This document shows, piece after piece, positions 26,486-35,346 of a stretch of 64,000 bases of DNA (positions are counted from its first letter, which is position 1; every line of letters starts with the position of its first letter). The position numbers and the translations under genes are program-made. Source of the DNA: CALEMW01 sp964343835 (GTDB lineage: Bacteria; Krumholzibacteriota; Krumholzibacteriia; LZORAL124-64-63); contig CAYFKR010000002.1 of NCBI GenBank assembly GCA_964343835.1, positions 124,001 to 188,000 of the forward strand, in the 5' to 3' direction. Under the pieces are notes generated by a model. That model was given only the letters and a program-made list of their open reading frames with translations. It did no database searches and was not told where the DNA came from.

Positions 26486-28420
26486 TTACTTGACGAGCTG
26501 CATCTTCCGCACCTGCAGCACCTCGCCGCCGATCCGCAGACGGGCGAAGTAGGTGCCGGAGGCCATCTGGCGGCCGGCATGGTCGGTGCCGTTCCACTCG
26601 TAGACGTACTCCTGGCCGCCGGCCAGACGGCCGTTGACCAGCGAGGTCACGAGCTCGCCGCGGATGTTGTAGACGTTCAGCTGCGTGAGGTTGTCCCGCG
26701 TCAGCACGAAGCGGATCTCCGTCTTCGGGTTGAAGGGGTTCGGGTACAGGCCGCTGAAGCCGCCGGCGGACGGCAGCTGGCCGTCCTCGACGCCGGTGCC
26801 CGGATCGAGGATGACGTCCTCGTCCTTCACGGGCACGAGCTCGAAGTTGCCGTAGTCGTACTGCATGAAGCCGGCCACGCTGACCACGTCGCCGAGGTCG
26901 GCGTTGTAGGCCAGGGTGATGTACGGATCCACGATCAGGGTGTCCAGCGGGGTGTTGGTCGTGGAGATCATCATCTGGCCGTACTGGGCGTAACCCAGGG
27001 TATCGACCACGGTCGAGGCCGGGGTCTGGACCAGGACGCTCTCCCACGCCTCGCCGGAGTAGCTGTCGCCGTCGATGTCGGGGCTGTTGTCGTCGGTCAG
27101 GACGTCGGTCGCCACGATGCTGTAGGCGGGCAGGGCGTTGTCGAACGAGATCAGGTACACGGCGCTGCCGTTGTGGGGCAGCATCTCGGTCAGACCGAAG
27201 TACTCGTCGACGTAGCCGCCCACGTGCACCTCGTCACCGGGGAGCACGACGTTGGTGGCGGTGCCCTCGTAGACCAGGATGCCGTTGAAGGCGCCGTCGG
27301 CGTCCTGCATCGTGAACTTGGAGGGGGAACCCACGTCGCCGGTACCGGCGGTGACGATACCCTGGATGTTCACGACCTTGTCGCTCAGGGGCGAGCTCTG
27401 GGGGAAGCTGTCCGGGTGCACGTACTGGCACTCGTAGATGGTCGTGAAGTCCACGGCCACCTCGTACCAGCCGGCGGGGGCGTCGCCCGGGTTCAGGGAG
27501 CTCTGCATGGCGTCGTCGATGGCCTCGACGTAGAAGTCCACCTGGCGGCCGGTGTGGGGCGCCGGGATGGTGCCCTGGTAGGTGTCGCCGCCGATGTTCA
27601 CCATGGACACGCTCGAGAACACGCCGGTGCTGTCGCCGGTGTCGTCCCGGTAGTAGAGCAGGGCGCTGCTGATGGCGCTGTCGTCGGTGATGGTGGCCTG
27701 CACGTCGATGGGATCGCTGGCCAGGGGCACCCAGTTCACGCAGTTCACGTTGTCCACGACCGGCACGGTGTCGCCGGTGGGATCCTCCACCAGGTCGCCC
27801 TGGCGGCGGGGCTTCATCTCGATCAGGCCGTTGTAGGTCACGACCGGGCCGCTCACGGCGTACTCGTCGCCGATGGCCACGGCACCGAGGTCGATGCCGG
27901 TGTCGCCGTCGATGTAGACGAGCAGCGTGTCCGAGAAGTCGGTGATCTCGAAGCTGCTGGCCGTCACCGAGGTGATGGTGCCGATGACGCGGGTGTGGGC
28001 GCCGACGGTCTCGTAGTCGCCGGCCACGGCGGAGATCGTCAGGTCCACGGGCGTGGGCTCGGCCTCGGACCCGATGAAGGTGATGTTGGTCGGCACGACG
28101 TTGATCTCGCCGCCGAAGGAACCGACGGTTCCGGTCACCTGGATACGGTCGCCGTAGGTCAGGGGAATGGCGGCGCTGTCGAAGAAGTTGATGCCGCCGG
28201 TGGCGCCCTGGATGTAGTGGGTGCCGCTGTTGTAGGTACCCTTGACCACGTAGATGACGCCTTCGACCGTCACGGTCTGGCCGGCGTGGGGACTGGCAGG
28301 CAGGCCCGTCAAGGGATCGTAGTACTGGATGTCGTCGATGGCCGTGGTCTGGGCGACCGCGGCACCCCCGAGGGCGACGACGAGGGCGAGCATAAGCACG
28401 CCGTTCGCGAAGTTCTTCAT
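26486..28420 (-). CDS. Secreted OB-fold protein with T9SS-type C-terminal domain
   Basis: The 644-residue protein has a signal peptide (MKNFANGVLMLALVVALGGA, cleavage near AVAQ). It has two OB-fold-like modules, about residues 25-220 (GQTVTVEGVIYVV, GDRIQVTGTVGSF) and 350-560 (KVVNIQGIVTAG, GDEVHVGGYVDEY). A beta-sandwich lies between them (VQATITDDSAISSALLYYRD). The C-terminus is a sorting domain with LYPNPFNPKTEIRF, then GTDHAGRQMASGTYFARL and final LVK. Similar OB-fold arrays (DUF5689-like) occur in extracellular nucleases and lipoproteins of Bacteroidetes, but no catalytic domain is visible here. The start at 28420 follows GAGGAG; the longer frame adds 29 residues without a signal sequence. 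The gene is monocistronic with a strong terminator. Confidence 0.8.
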   Translation of the reverse strand: MKNFANGVLMLALVVALGGAAVAQTTAIDDIQYYDPLTGLPASPHAGQTVTVEGVIYVVKGTYNSGTHYIQGATGGINFFDSAAIPLTYGDRIQVTGTVGSFGGEINVVPTNITFIGSEAEPTPVDLTISAVAGDYETVGAHTRVIGTITSVTASSFEITDFSDTLLVYIDGDTGIDLGAVAIGDEYAVSGPVVTYNGLIEMKPRRQGDLVEDPTGDTVPVVDNVNCVNWVPLASDPIDVQATITDDSAISSALLYYRDDTGDSTGVFSSVSMVNIGGDTYQGTIPAPHTGRQVDFYVEAIDDAMQSSLNPGDAPAGWYEVAVDFTTIYECQYVHPDSFPQSSPLSDKVVNIQGIVTAGTGDVGSPSKFTMQDADGAFNGILVYEGTATNVVLPGDEVHVGGYVDEYFGLTEMLPHNGSAVYLISFDNALPAYSIVATDVLTDDNSPDIDGDSYSGEAWESVLVQTPASTVVDTLGYAQYGQMMISTTNTPLDTLIVDPYITLAYNADLGDVVSVAGFMQYDYGNFELVPVKDEDVILDPGTGVEDGQLPSAGGFSGLYPNPFNPKTEIRFVLTRDNLTQLNVYNIRGELVTSLVNGRLAGGQEYVYEWNGTDHAGRQMASGTYFARLRIGGEVLQVRKMQLVK

Positions 28421-28477
28421 GCTGGCAGACTCCTCAGCTAGGTCACTCAGGTGCAGGGATGTGTGCGCAGGGAACGG

Positions 28478-28568
28478 GCAAAACACGGATCCATGAACGA
28501 GTGTCAAGTCAGGATCATAGACGAAGTGGAACGGGGTCGCGGCTGTGTTTCAGCCATCCGTGTTTTGC
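28478..28568. repeat. 13-base inverted repeat in the promoter region of the OB-fold gene
   Basis: GCAAAACACGGAT at 28478-28490 and its exact reverse complement at 28556-28568 flank a 65-base spacer, which contains TTGACA on the minus strand. This could be a paired regulator site. Confidence 0.5.
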
Positions 28569-28634
28569 GGAATAATATCACGAGGAATCCGGTTTGTCCA
28601 CGTATTAACAAAAAATTAACCTGCGGCAACGGAA

Positions 28635-28683
28635 GGGGTTGCGCGTGATGGCCCGTGGTTTCCCAGGGTGTCCGCGCAACCCC
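28635..28683. repeat. 11-base inverted repeat downstream of gpmI
   Basis: GGGGTTGCGCG and CGCGCAACCCC enclose a 27-base loop that can itself fold weakly. It lies 23-71 bases after the gpmI stop and may act as its terminator, although no T run follows directly. Confidence 0.5.
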
Positions 28684-28705
28684 GCCGTGACATGTTCATG
28701 ACGGC

Positions 28706-30280
28706 TCAGGGACGCCTCACAACCGGCCGCCCGGACATGGCCGCGGGCCGCGGCAGATCCAGCAGCTCCAGCATGGTCGGAGCGATGTCCTTCAGGCCGA
28801 ATTCCCCATTCTCGAACAGGTCGTTCCGGCCCGCGAACTCCCTGCCGATCACCACGAACGGCACGTCGTTCAGGGAGTGGTTGGTCAGCACGCGACCCTC
28901 GGCAGAGAGCATCTCCTCGCAGTTGCCGTGGTCGGCGGTCAGCAGCATCACGCCGTCGCGCTTCAGGACCTCGGGCACGATCATGGCCAGCAGGCCGTCG
29001 AGGGTCTTGAACGCCGCCGCCGCGGCCTCGAGCACGCCGGTGTGCCCCACCATGTCGCCGTTGGCGAAGTTCACGACGATGACGTCGTGCTCCCCCGCCC
29101 TGAGAGCCTCGATCACGACCTCGGCCACCGCCGGGGCGCTCATCTCGGGCTGCAGATCGTAGGTGGCCACCTTGGGCGAGGGGATCAGGCGGCGGTCCTC
29201 GCCGGGGTAGGGCTCCTCGCGGCCGCCGTTGAAGAAGTAGGTGACGTGGGCGTACTTCTCCGTCTCGGCGGTGCGCAGGTTGCGGATGCCGTGGGCCGCG
29301 AACACGTCGGCGAGGATGTCCTGCGGCGTCTCGGGGCCGAAGAGCACGGGCAGGCCCATGGACTCGTCGTAGGTGGTCATGCAGAGGTAGTCCACGGACG
29401 GGCGGACGGGACGGTCGAAGCCGTCGAAAGCGTCCTGCATGAAGGCCCAGGTGAGTTCGCGGGCGCGGTCGGCGCGGAAGTTCCAGAAGAAGACGGCGTC
29501 GCCGTCGCGGACGGTGGCCAGGGGCAGGCCGTCGCCGTCGCGCAGGACGGTGGGCTCCATGAACTCGTCGGTGGTGCCGGCGGCGTAGGAGGCGCGGATC
29601 ACGTCGGAGGCCGAGGTGCCCGCCTCGCCCTCGCCGTGGACGAGCATCTTCCAGGCCTTCTCCACCCGGTCCCAGCGCTTGTCGCGGTCCATGGCCCAGT
29701 AGCGGCCGCACACCGACACGACCTCTCCCGCGCCCATCTCCGCGCAGGCGGCCTCCACGTCTTCCACATAGCCCAGGCCGCTCTCGGGGTCGGTGTCGCG
29801 GCCGTCCAGGAAGGCGTGGATGCAGGTGCGGGACACGCCGGCGTCCCGGGCCAGGCGCATGATGCCCTTCAGGTGATCGGTGTGGGAGTGCACGCCGCCG
29901 GGCGACACGAGGCCCAGCAGGTGCAGGCGGCCGCCGGTCTCGGCCAGGCGGGCGGTCATGGCCTTCCACTCGGGGAGGTCCGCGAAGCCGCCCTCGTCCA
30001 GAGCGCGGGTCACGCGGTTGAGGTCCTGGTCGATGATGCGGCCGGAGCCGATGGTCAGGTGGCCCACCTCGGAGTTGCCCATCTGGCCCTCGGGTAGGCC
30101 CACGTCCAGGCCCTTGCACTTGAGGGTGGTGTGCGGGTAGGTGGCCAGCAGCTCGGGCCAGAAGACGGGCTCGGCGGCGGCCATGGCGTTGCCGGTCACG
30201 AGGTCGGGGCCTTCGCGGTGGCCCACGCCGTCCAGGATGCAGAGGACCAGGGGGGTGCGGCGGGCGGCGTCAGCGGACAT
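28706..30280 (-). CDS. gpmI: 2,3-bisphosphoglycerate-independent phosphoglycerate mutase
   Basis: The 524-residue cytoplasmic enzyme interconverts 3- and 2-phosphoglycerate in glycolysis, using two manganese ions and a serine nucleophile. Diagnostic motifs are LCILDGVG near the start, GLPEGQMGNSEVGH with the catalytic Ser70, GGVHSHTDHL, HAFLDGRDTDP, NFRADRAREL and LTADHGNCEEM, all in family order. The length matches the family (about 510-550). The start codon lies inside the end of the upstream 129-residue gene (11-base overlap), so the two are co-transcribed. Confidence 0.95.
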   Translation of the reverse strand: MSADAARRTPLVLCILDGVGHREGPDLVTGNAMAAAEPVFWPELLATYPHTTLKCKGLDVGLPEGQMGNSEVGHLTIGSGRIIDQDLNRVTRALDEGGFADLPEWKAMTARLAETGGRLHLLGLVSPGGVHSHTDHLKGIMRLARDAGVSRTCIHAFLDGRDTDPESGLGYVEDVEAACAEMGAGEVVSVCGRYWAMDRDKRWDRVEKAWKMLVHGEGEAGTSASDVIRASYAAGTTDEFMEPTVLRDGDGLPLATVRDGDAVFFWNFRADRARELTWAFMQDAFDGFDRPVRPSVDYLCMTTYDESMGLPVLFGPETPQDILADVFAAHGIRNLRTAETEKYAHVTYFFNGGREEPYPGEDRRLIPSPKVATYDLQPEMSAPAVAEVVIEALRAGEHDVIVVNFANGDMVGHTGVLEAAAAAFKTLDGLLAMIVPEVLKRDGVMLLTADHGNCEEMLSAEGRVLTNHSLNDVPFVVIGREFAGRNDLFENGEFGLKDIAPTMLELLDLPRPAAMSGRPVVRRP

Positions 30281-30659
30281 GGGTTCCTCCGTGGATCCTG
30301 CTCAGGGTGCCGGCGGGCAGATGCCAGAGACGGACATCGCCCAGGGCCATCAGGGTGGTACGGGACAGGTCGAGCCAGGGGCCCTCCGGTTCCGAGGACG
30401 GTGTCGGCCTGGTCACGAAGCACGAACCGGACTGCAGCACGGCCCGACACAGTTCACGACCGTCCGGCAGGAACTCCGCCAGGCGCATGCGCCCGAGGCG
30501 CAGCACCCAATCGGCGTTGCCGTCCAGGGCGACCAGTCGGGACGGGGCCAGGAGCATTTCGGCCCGGACGTCGTCCAGATCCTCGAGCAGGTCCGGACGC
30601 CGCATGAAGAGCCGGGCGTCGCGGATCAGGGCGAGGACGGGTGTCGCTGGTTCGTTCAC
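30270..30659 (-). CDS. Hypothetical protein upstream of gpmI
   Basis: I do not recognise this 129-residue protein. It starts at a GTG at 30659 with AAGGGAGG upstream, has no signal peptide or membrane segment, and is a mixed alpha/beta chain (VLALIRDARLFMRRPDLLED, then LDGNADWVLRLGRMRLAEFL). Its end overlaps the gpmI start by 11 bases, which supports real translation. A cytoplasmic role is likely. Its promoter region is shared with the divergent thiamine operon. Confidence 0.6.
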   Translation of the reverse strand: MNEPATPVLALIRDARLFMRRPDLLEDLDDVRAEMLLAPSRLVALDGNADWVLRLGRMRLAEFLPDGRELCRAVLQSGSCFVTRPTPSSEPEGPWLDLSRTTLMALGDVRLWHLPAGTLSRIHGGTHVR

Positions 30660-30718
30660 GGGGCCTCCCTTCGGTCCGACGGCGGAGACGATAGCACGCA
30701 CCCCCTCCCCCCGCCACC

Positions 30719-30747
30719 TTGACACCCGTCCGGGCCGGTCCTATGGT
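30719..30747 (+). promoter_or_regulatory. Promoter of the thiamine-uptake operon
   Basis: TTGACA (30719-30724) and TATGGT (30742-30747) are 17 bases apart. The predicted transcript start, near 30754, falls just before the first stem of the TPP riboswitch. Confidence 0.75.
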
Positions 30748-30756
30748 TCGCCCACA

Positions 30757-30835
30757 ACCGTTAGGGGTGGCGCCACCGGGCGCCTGAGACAGACCCTCAC
30801 GACCTGATCCGGATCATACCGGCGTAGGGAAACGG
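30757..30835 (+). ncRNA. TPP riboswitch (THI element)
   Basis: The sequence has all conserved THI-box blocks in order: TAGGGGTG, CTGAGAC, ACCCTCACGACCTGATC, CGGATCATACCGGCG and TAGGGAA. The closing stem P1 pairs CCGTT (30758-30762) with AACGG (30831-30835). It binds thiamine pyrophosphate and switches off downstream genes. A terminator follows 23 bases later, so control is probably transcriptional. The genes below it (TonB receptor, thiN, symporter) fit thiamine acquisition. Confidence 0.95.
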
Positions 30836-30858
30836 GCCTTCCAGACCAGCCATCGCGG

Positions 30859-30889
30859 CCGGCCCCCCTTCGACGGAGCCGGTCTTTTT
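30859..30889 (+). terminator. Riboswitch-controlled terminator
   Basis: CCGGC (30859-30863) and GCCGG (30878-30882) form the core of an imperfect stem followed by TCTTTTT. It lies between the TPP riboswitch and the TonB-receptor start codon, as expected for a ligand-induced terminator. Confidence 0.7.
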
Positions 30890-30933
30890 CATGCCGGCTC
30901 CCGCACGAAGACCATCGTTCCGAGAGGTTCGCC

Positions 30934-33195
30934 ATGCGATCGAACGTCGTCCGTCGCGCGTGCCGGCTGCTGATGCCGGTGCTGCTGCTGTCCGCGATCC
31001 CCGCCGTCGCCGCCGAGGCGCCGGCCGACACCGCCGTCCACCAGGCCGACGAGGTGGTCGTCACCGCGTCGCGCTACGGCGAGGACGTGCACCTGAGCCA
31101 CACCAACATCACCGCCGAGGAGCTGGAGAAGCGCGTGGGCGTGGTGGACGTGCCCATGCTGCTGTCCGACACCCCGGGCCTGCACGCCTGGTCCGACGCC
31201 GGCAACGGCGTGGGCTACACCTACCTGACGATCCGGGGCTTCGACTCCAAGAAGGTGGCCGTCACCATCAACGACATCCCCCTGAACGACCCCGAGGACC
31301 AGTCGGTGTACTGGGTGGACGTGCCGGACTTCGCGTCGTCGGTGCAGGACATCCAGGTGCAGCGCGGCATCACCAACTCGGTGGGCGGCGCCACCGCCGT
31401 GGGCGGCACCGTGAACCTGGTGACGGACCTGCTCTCGCCCGAGCGTGGCGGCCGAGTGTCGCTGATGGGCGGCAGCTACGGCACGTGGCGGGCCATGGGT
31501 GAGGTGCAGTCGGGGCTGGTGGACGGGAAGTTCATGTCGACCCTGCGCGCCTCGCGCATCGAGAGCGACGGCTACCGCCACCGCACCGCCAGTGAGCTGT
31601 GGGGCGTGTACTGGAGCGGAAAGGCCCTTCTCGGCAACCACACCCTGCAGGCCAACGTCTACACGGGCCACGAACTGTCCCAGCACGGCTGGAACGCCGC
31701 CCACGAGGACGACCTGGCCATGGACCGCCGGTTCAACCCCGAGACCTACGAGAACGCCATCGACGACTTCCGCCAGCCCCACTACGAGCTGCACCACGAC
31801 TGGGCGCTGTCCGACGACGTGACCATGCGCAACTCGGCCTTCTGGATCCACGGCGAGGGCTTCTACGAGAACCTCAAGGACGGCGAGACCGCTTCCGACT
31901 TCAGCCTGGACCACTCCCTCGGCCTGGATCCCGACGCCGAGGTCGACCTGATCCGCCGCAAGAACGTGGAGAAGGACCAGGTGGGCCTGGTGAGCCACGT
32001 GATAGTGGACCACGGCAACGGCCGCACCGTGGTGGGCGGCGACGTGTACGACTTCCACAGCGACCACCGGGGCAACGTGCTGGCGGTGCCAGGCATCCGC
32101 GAGACCATGGACGCCGACTACTACCGCTACACCGGCGACAAGACCGCCTTCTCCCTCTACGCCAACGAGATGTGGGAAGTGCTGCCCGGCCTGACCCTGC
32201 TGGGCGACCTCCAGTACCAGCACAAGAGCTACCGCTTCAAGCAGGACGAGCTGGGCAACTTCACCGGCACCGACCGCCACGCCTACCGCGTGGACTACGA
32301 CTTCTTCAACCCCAAGGGCGGCGTGTCCTGGACCCCGCCCGCCCGGCCGTGGGGCGGCGCCTGGAATCTCTACGCCCACGTGGGCCGCACCCACCAGGAG
32401 CCCGGCACCGACGACCTCTACGACACCTGGCAGGGCCCCGACGACCTGGGCGTCGCCCCCCTGTTCCGCACCGGCGTGCCCATGGACGAGGACGGCGATG
32501 GCGAGGCCGACTACGTGGAGTGGTCCGACCCCGAGATGATCGAGGAGCGGGCCGTGAACTGGGAGCTGGGCACCGCCTGGCGCAGCGGCTCCCTGTCGGT
32601 GCGCGTGAACGGCTACTGGATGGAGAACGAGAACGAGATCGTGGCCTACGGCGCCGTGGACGACGACGGCCTGCCCATCAAGGGCAACGCCGGCACCACC
32701 CTCCACCGCGGCGTGGAACTGGAAGTGGCGGCCTGGCTCACCGACCACCACGTGCTGAAGGTGGCCGGCTCGCGCTCCTGGGACGAGCACGACGAGTACG
32801 TGACGACCCTCGACCCCGAAACCTGGGAGTCCGGCGAGTTCGACCTGTCCGGCAACCCCATCGCCCTGTTCCCCGAGCACTTCCTGACCGTGGCCCTGGA
32901 GTCGGACTTCGGCGCCCTGGACACACGGCTCAGCGTGCGCGGCGTGGGTCGGCAGTTCCTGGACAACACCGGCGACGAGTCCCACACGATCGATGCGTTC
33001 ACCGTCGTGGACCTGGCCGTCGGCCTGGATCTGGGCGAGATCGCCGGCCCGTCCCTGGCCGACACCCGACTGGATCTCCGTGTTCAGAACATTCTGGACG
33101 AGGAATACGAGACGTGGGGATACTGGTACGGGGGACGGAACCTGATCCCGGGAGCGCCGCGCCACGTGCTGGCCGGCCTGCACCGCACCTTCTGA
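30934..33195 (+). CDS. TonB-dependent outer-membrane receptor for thiamine or derivatives
   Basis: The 753-residue protein has a signal peptide (cleavage near residue 27, AVAAEA), a TonB box (DEVVVTASR, about residues 40-48) and a plug domain. The plug includes TYLTIRGFDSKKVAVTINDI, LNDPEDQ and VQRGITNSVGGATAVGGTVN. A 22-strand-type barrel follows, ending in the aromatic C-terminus HVLAGLHRTF. Placement directly under a TPP riboswitch and before thiamine pyrophosphokinase indicates that it imports thiamine or a phosphate or pyrimidine derivative across the outer membrane. This is the same logic as the OMR1-type receptors of Bacteroidetes. Energy comes from TonB/ExbBD, not present in the window. 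Confidence 0.92.
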   Translation: MRSNVVRRACRLLMPVLLLSAIPAVAAEAPADTAVHQADEVVVTASRYGEDVHLSHTNITAEELEKRVGVVDVPMLLSDTPGLHAWSDAGNGVGYTYLTIRGFDSKKVAVTINDIPLNDPEDQSVYWVDVPDFASSVQDIQVQRGITNSVGGATAVGGTVNLVTDLLSPERGGRVSLMGGSYGTWRAMGEVQSGLVDGKFMSTLRASRIESDGYRHRTASELWGVYWSGKALLGNHTLQANVYTGHELSQHGWNAAHEDDLAMDRRFNPETYENAIDDFRQPHYELHHDWALSDDVTMRNSAFWIHGEGFYENLKDGETASDFSLDHSLGLDPDAEVDLIRRKNVEKDQVGLVSHVIVDHGNGRTVVGGDVYDFHSDHRGNVLAVPGIRETMDADYYRYTGDKTAFSLYANEMWEVLPGLTLLGDLQYQHKSYRFKQDELGNFTGTDRHAYRVDYDFFNPKGGVSWTPPARPWGGAWNLYAHVGRTHQEPGTDDLYDTWQGPDDLGVAPLFRTGVPMDEDGDGEADYVEWSDPEMIEERAVNWELGTAWRSGSLSVRVNGYWMENENEIVAYGAVDDDGLPIKGNAGTTLHRGVELEVAAWLTDHHVLKVAGSRSWDEHDEYVTTLDPETWESGEFDLSGNPIALFPEHFLTVALESDFGALDTRLSVRGVGRQFLDNTGDESHTIDAFTVVDLAVGLDLGEIAGPSLADTRLDLRVQNILDEEYETWGYWYGGRNLIPGAPRHVLAGLHRTF

Positions 33196-33217
33196 TCGAC
33201 ACGGAACAGGAGCCGCC

Positions 33218-33913
33218 ATGAACGCCATCGAGATCCTCACCGCACTGGCTCCCGGCAGCGGCCGGCGCGCCGTCGTGCTCTGCGACGGCACGCCGCCCAC
33301 GAACGCCCTGCTCGCCTCCTGCCTGGACGGCGCCGACCTCTTCGTCTGCGCCGACCGGGCCGGCTGGCCCCACGACCGCCTGCCCCGGCGTCCCGACATG
33401 GTGGTGGGCGACTTCGACACCCTCGGCGTCGTCCCCCGCGGCGCCGACGGATCCACCCGCTGGATCCACGACCCCGACCAGGACACCACCGACGGCGAAA
33501 AGGCCCTGGACCGGGCCCTCGAGGCCGGCGCCGACACGGTGCTGATGCTCGGCGCCACCGGCGGTCACCTGGACCACACCCTGACCAACTGCGCCCTCAT
33601 GGAGCGCTACGCCGAGCGGCTGACCATCGCCCTGGTGGACGACCACGGCGTGACGGTGCGCGTGCCCGCCGGCACCACCGAGAGCTGGATGCTCGAGGCG
33701 GGCACGGTGTTCTCGCTGGCCGCGGTGGGTCGCCCGGTGAAGGGCGTGACGGTGGTGGGTTCGCGCTGGCCCCTGATCGACGCCGACGTGGAGTGGGGCG
33801 GCCCGACCACGGCGTCCAACGAGGTGGTCGACCCGCCCCTGAGCCTGCGGAGCGGCAACGGCCCCCTGCTGGTGACCGTCCGGCAGGCGGGACGCGCGGT
33901 CGCCGAGGCATGA
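33218..33913 (+). CDS. thiN: Thiamine pyrophosphokinase
   Basis: The 231-residue cytoplasmic enzyme transfers pyrophosphate from ATP to thiamine, giving TPP. The catalytic-domain motifs MVVGDFDTL, DQDTTDGEKALDRAL and LGATGGHLDHTL are the family signature, and the C-terminal thiamine-binding domain has TTASNEVV. It lies 22 bases after the TonB-receptor gene and overlaps the symporter start (ATGA). It therefore traps imported thiamine as the cofactor that in turn closes the riboswitch. The ATG at 33218 is preceded by AGGAG. Confidence 0.93.
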   Translation: MNAIEILTALAPGSGRRAVVLCDGTPPTNALLASCLDGADLFVCADRAGWPHDRLPRRPDMVVGDFDTLGVVPRGADGSTRWIHDPDQDTTDGEKALDRALEAGADTVLMLGATGGHLDHTLTNCALMERYAERLTIALVDDHGVTVRVPAGTTESWMLEAGTVFSLAAVGRPVKGVTVVGSRWPLIDADVEWGGPTTASNEVVDPPLSLRSGNGPLLVTVRQAGRAVAEA

Positions 33914-35244
33914 CCCTCGTCCTCGTCTACGCCGCGTTCCTGGCCTTCGCCGTCCTGCGGCTGTTCCGCGCCCCGGCCCGCGACCAGGCCGACTACATCG
34001 TCGCGGGCCGACGCCTGACCCTCCCCGCCTTCGTGGCCACCACCGTCTCGTCCTGGTACGGGGGCATCCTCGGCGTGGGCGAGTATGCCTGGACCTACGG
34101 CGTGAGCAACTGGCTGGTGTTCGGCGTGCCCTACTACCTGTGGGCCGTCGTCTTCGCCCTGTTCCTGGCGGCGAAGGCCCGCCGCAGCGAAGTCCTGACC
34201 CTCCCCGAACTGCTGGAGCGACGCTTCGGACGCGGCCCCGCCGTGGCCGGCGCCGGCATGCTCTTCGTGATGACCGTGCCGGCGGCCTACGTGCTCATGC
34301 TGGGCGTGCTGGTGCGCATGGCAACCGGCTGGCCGTTGTGGGCCGGAGTCGTGCTGGGGACCGTGCTGTCGGTGGGGTACGTGTACCGCGGCGGGCTTCG
34401 GGCGGTCGTCGGCACCGACCTCGTGCAGTTCGTGCTGATGTTCCTCGGGTTCCTGGTGCTGGTACCGGCCTGCTTCATGGAGCACGGCGGGTTCGGGTGG
34501 CTACGCGACGCCCTCCCCGACGGGCATCTGGAGTGGGACGGCGGCCGGGGCTTCCAGGCCGTGGCGGTGTGGTACGTGATCGCGGCGTCGACCCTGGTGG
34601 AACCCGCGTTCCACCAGCGCTGCTACGCGGCCCGCGACGCCGGCACCGCCCGCCGCGGACTGCTGCTGTCGGTGCTGTTCTGGTTGCTCTTCGACGCCCT
34701 GACCACCGTGTCGGGGCTCTACGCCCGGGCCGTGCTGCCGGACCTGGCCGACCCCATGACCGCCTTCCCCGAGCTGGCGGCGGTCACCCTTCCTCCCCTG
34801 CTTCAGGGCCTGTTCCTGACGGGCCTGCTGGCGACGATCATGTCCACGGTGGATTCCTACGCCTTCGTGGCGGCGGTCACGGGAGGTCGCGACCTCTGGG
34901 GCCGCGTCCGCGGCGACTCCGACAGCTTGGGTCCGGTACGGATCGCGCTGACCGCCACGGCGGTATTGTCGGTGGCCATGGCCCTCTGGGCCGGATCGGT
35001 GATCACGCTGTGGCACCACCTCGGCAGCGTGGGCACGCCGGTGCTGCTGGGACCGGTGGTGGCTGCCCATACGGGGTTGCGCCGATCGGGGCGGCGGGTG
35101 CTCGTGTCGATGGTCGCAGCGGGGGCGGTGTCCCTGAGCTGGCTGGCCGCGGGGGGCGGCGAGGCGTGGCTGGGGGTCGAGGCGATCTTTCCGGGTCTGG
35201 CCGTATCCGCTCTGGTGCTCCTGACCGGGGCATCTCGCGCCTGA
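33910..35244 (+). CDS. Sodium:solute symporter, predicted thiamine or precursor importer (ThiV-like)
   Basis: The 444-residue membrane protein of the SSS family has about 12-13 hydrophobic segments. FVATTVSSWYGGILGVGEYAW and GLLATIMSTVDSYAF are the sodium-site signatures typical of the family. It overlaps thiN by four bases (ATGA) and lies downstream of a TPP riboswitch. An SSS transporter controlled by TPP (ThiV, related to pantothenate permeases) has been proposed in other lineages. Here it would complete the route started by the TonB receptor, taking the place usually held by PnuT. Substrate assignment rests on context. Confidence 0.85.
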   Translation: MTLVLVYAAFLAFAVLRLFRAPARDQADYIVAGRRLTLPAFVATTVSSWYGGILGVGEYAWTYGVSNWLVFGVPYYLWAVVFALFLAAKARRSEVLTLPELLERRFGRGPAVAGAGMLFVMTVPAAYVLMLGVLVRMATGWPLWAGVVLGTVLSVGYVYRGGLRAVVGTDLVQFVLMFLGFLVLVPACFMEHGGFGWLRDALPDGHLEWDGGRGFQAVAVWYVIAASTLVEPAFHQRCYAARDAGTARRGLLLSVLFWLLFDALTTVSGLYARAVLPDLADPMTAFPELAAVTLPPLLQGLFLTGLLATIMSTVDSYAFVAAVTGGRDLWGRVRGDSDSLGPVRIALTATAVLSVAMALWAGSVITLWHHLGSVGTPVLLGPVVAAHTGLRRSGRRVLVSMVAAGAVSLSWLAAGGGEAWLGVEAIFPGLAVSALVLLTGASRA

Positions 35245-35301
35245 TCCCTCATTTCTCCATTCGATAAAGAAAAATGTCCACTGACGCGGCCGTTCGTCGC
35301 C

Positions 35302-35330
35302 AATGAAGACAGACCACACCTGTCTTCATT
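35302..35330 (+). promoter_or_regulatory. Leader hairpin directly before the beta-helix protein ribosome site
   Basis: AATGAAGACAG and its exact complement form an 11-base-pair stem with a 7-base loop that ends one base before CGGAGGGG, the ribosome site of the next gene. It is A+T-richer than its surroundings and has no T tail, so an mRNA-stability or translational role is more likely than termination. Confidence 0.5.
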
Positions 35331-35346
35331 CGGAGGGGAACCGCCC

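Noticed and set aside
28635..28683. Attachment site or transposon end from the 11-base inverted repeat
   Set aside because: No integrase, transposase or direct repeats are nearby; a terminator-like structure after gpmI is simpler.
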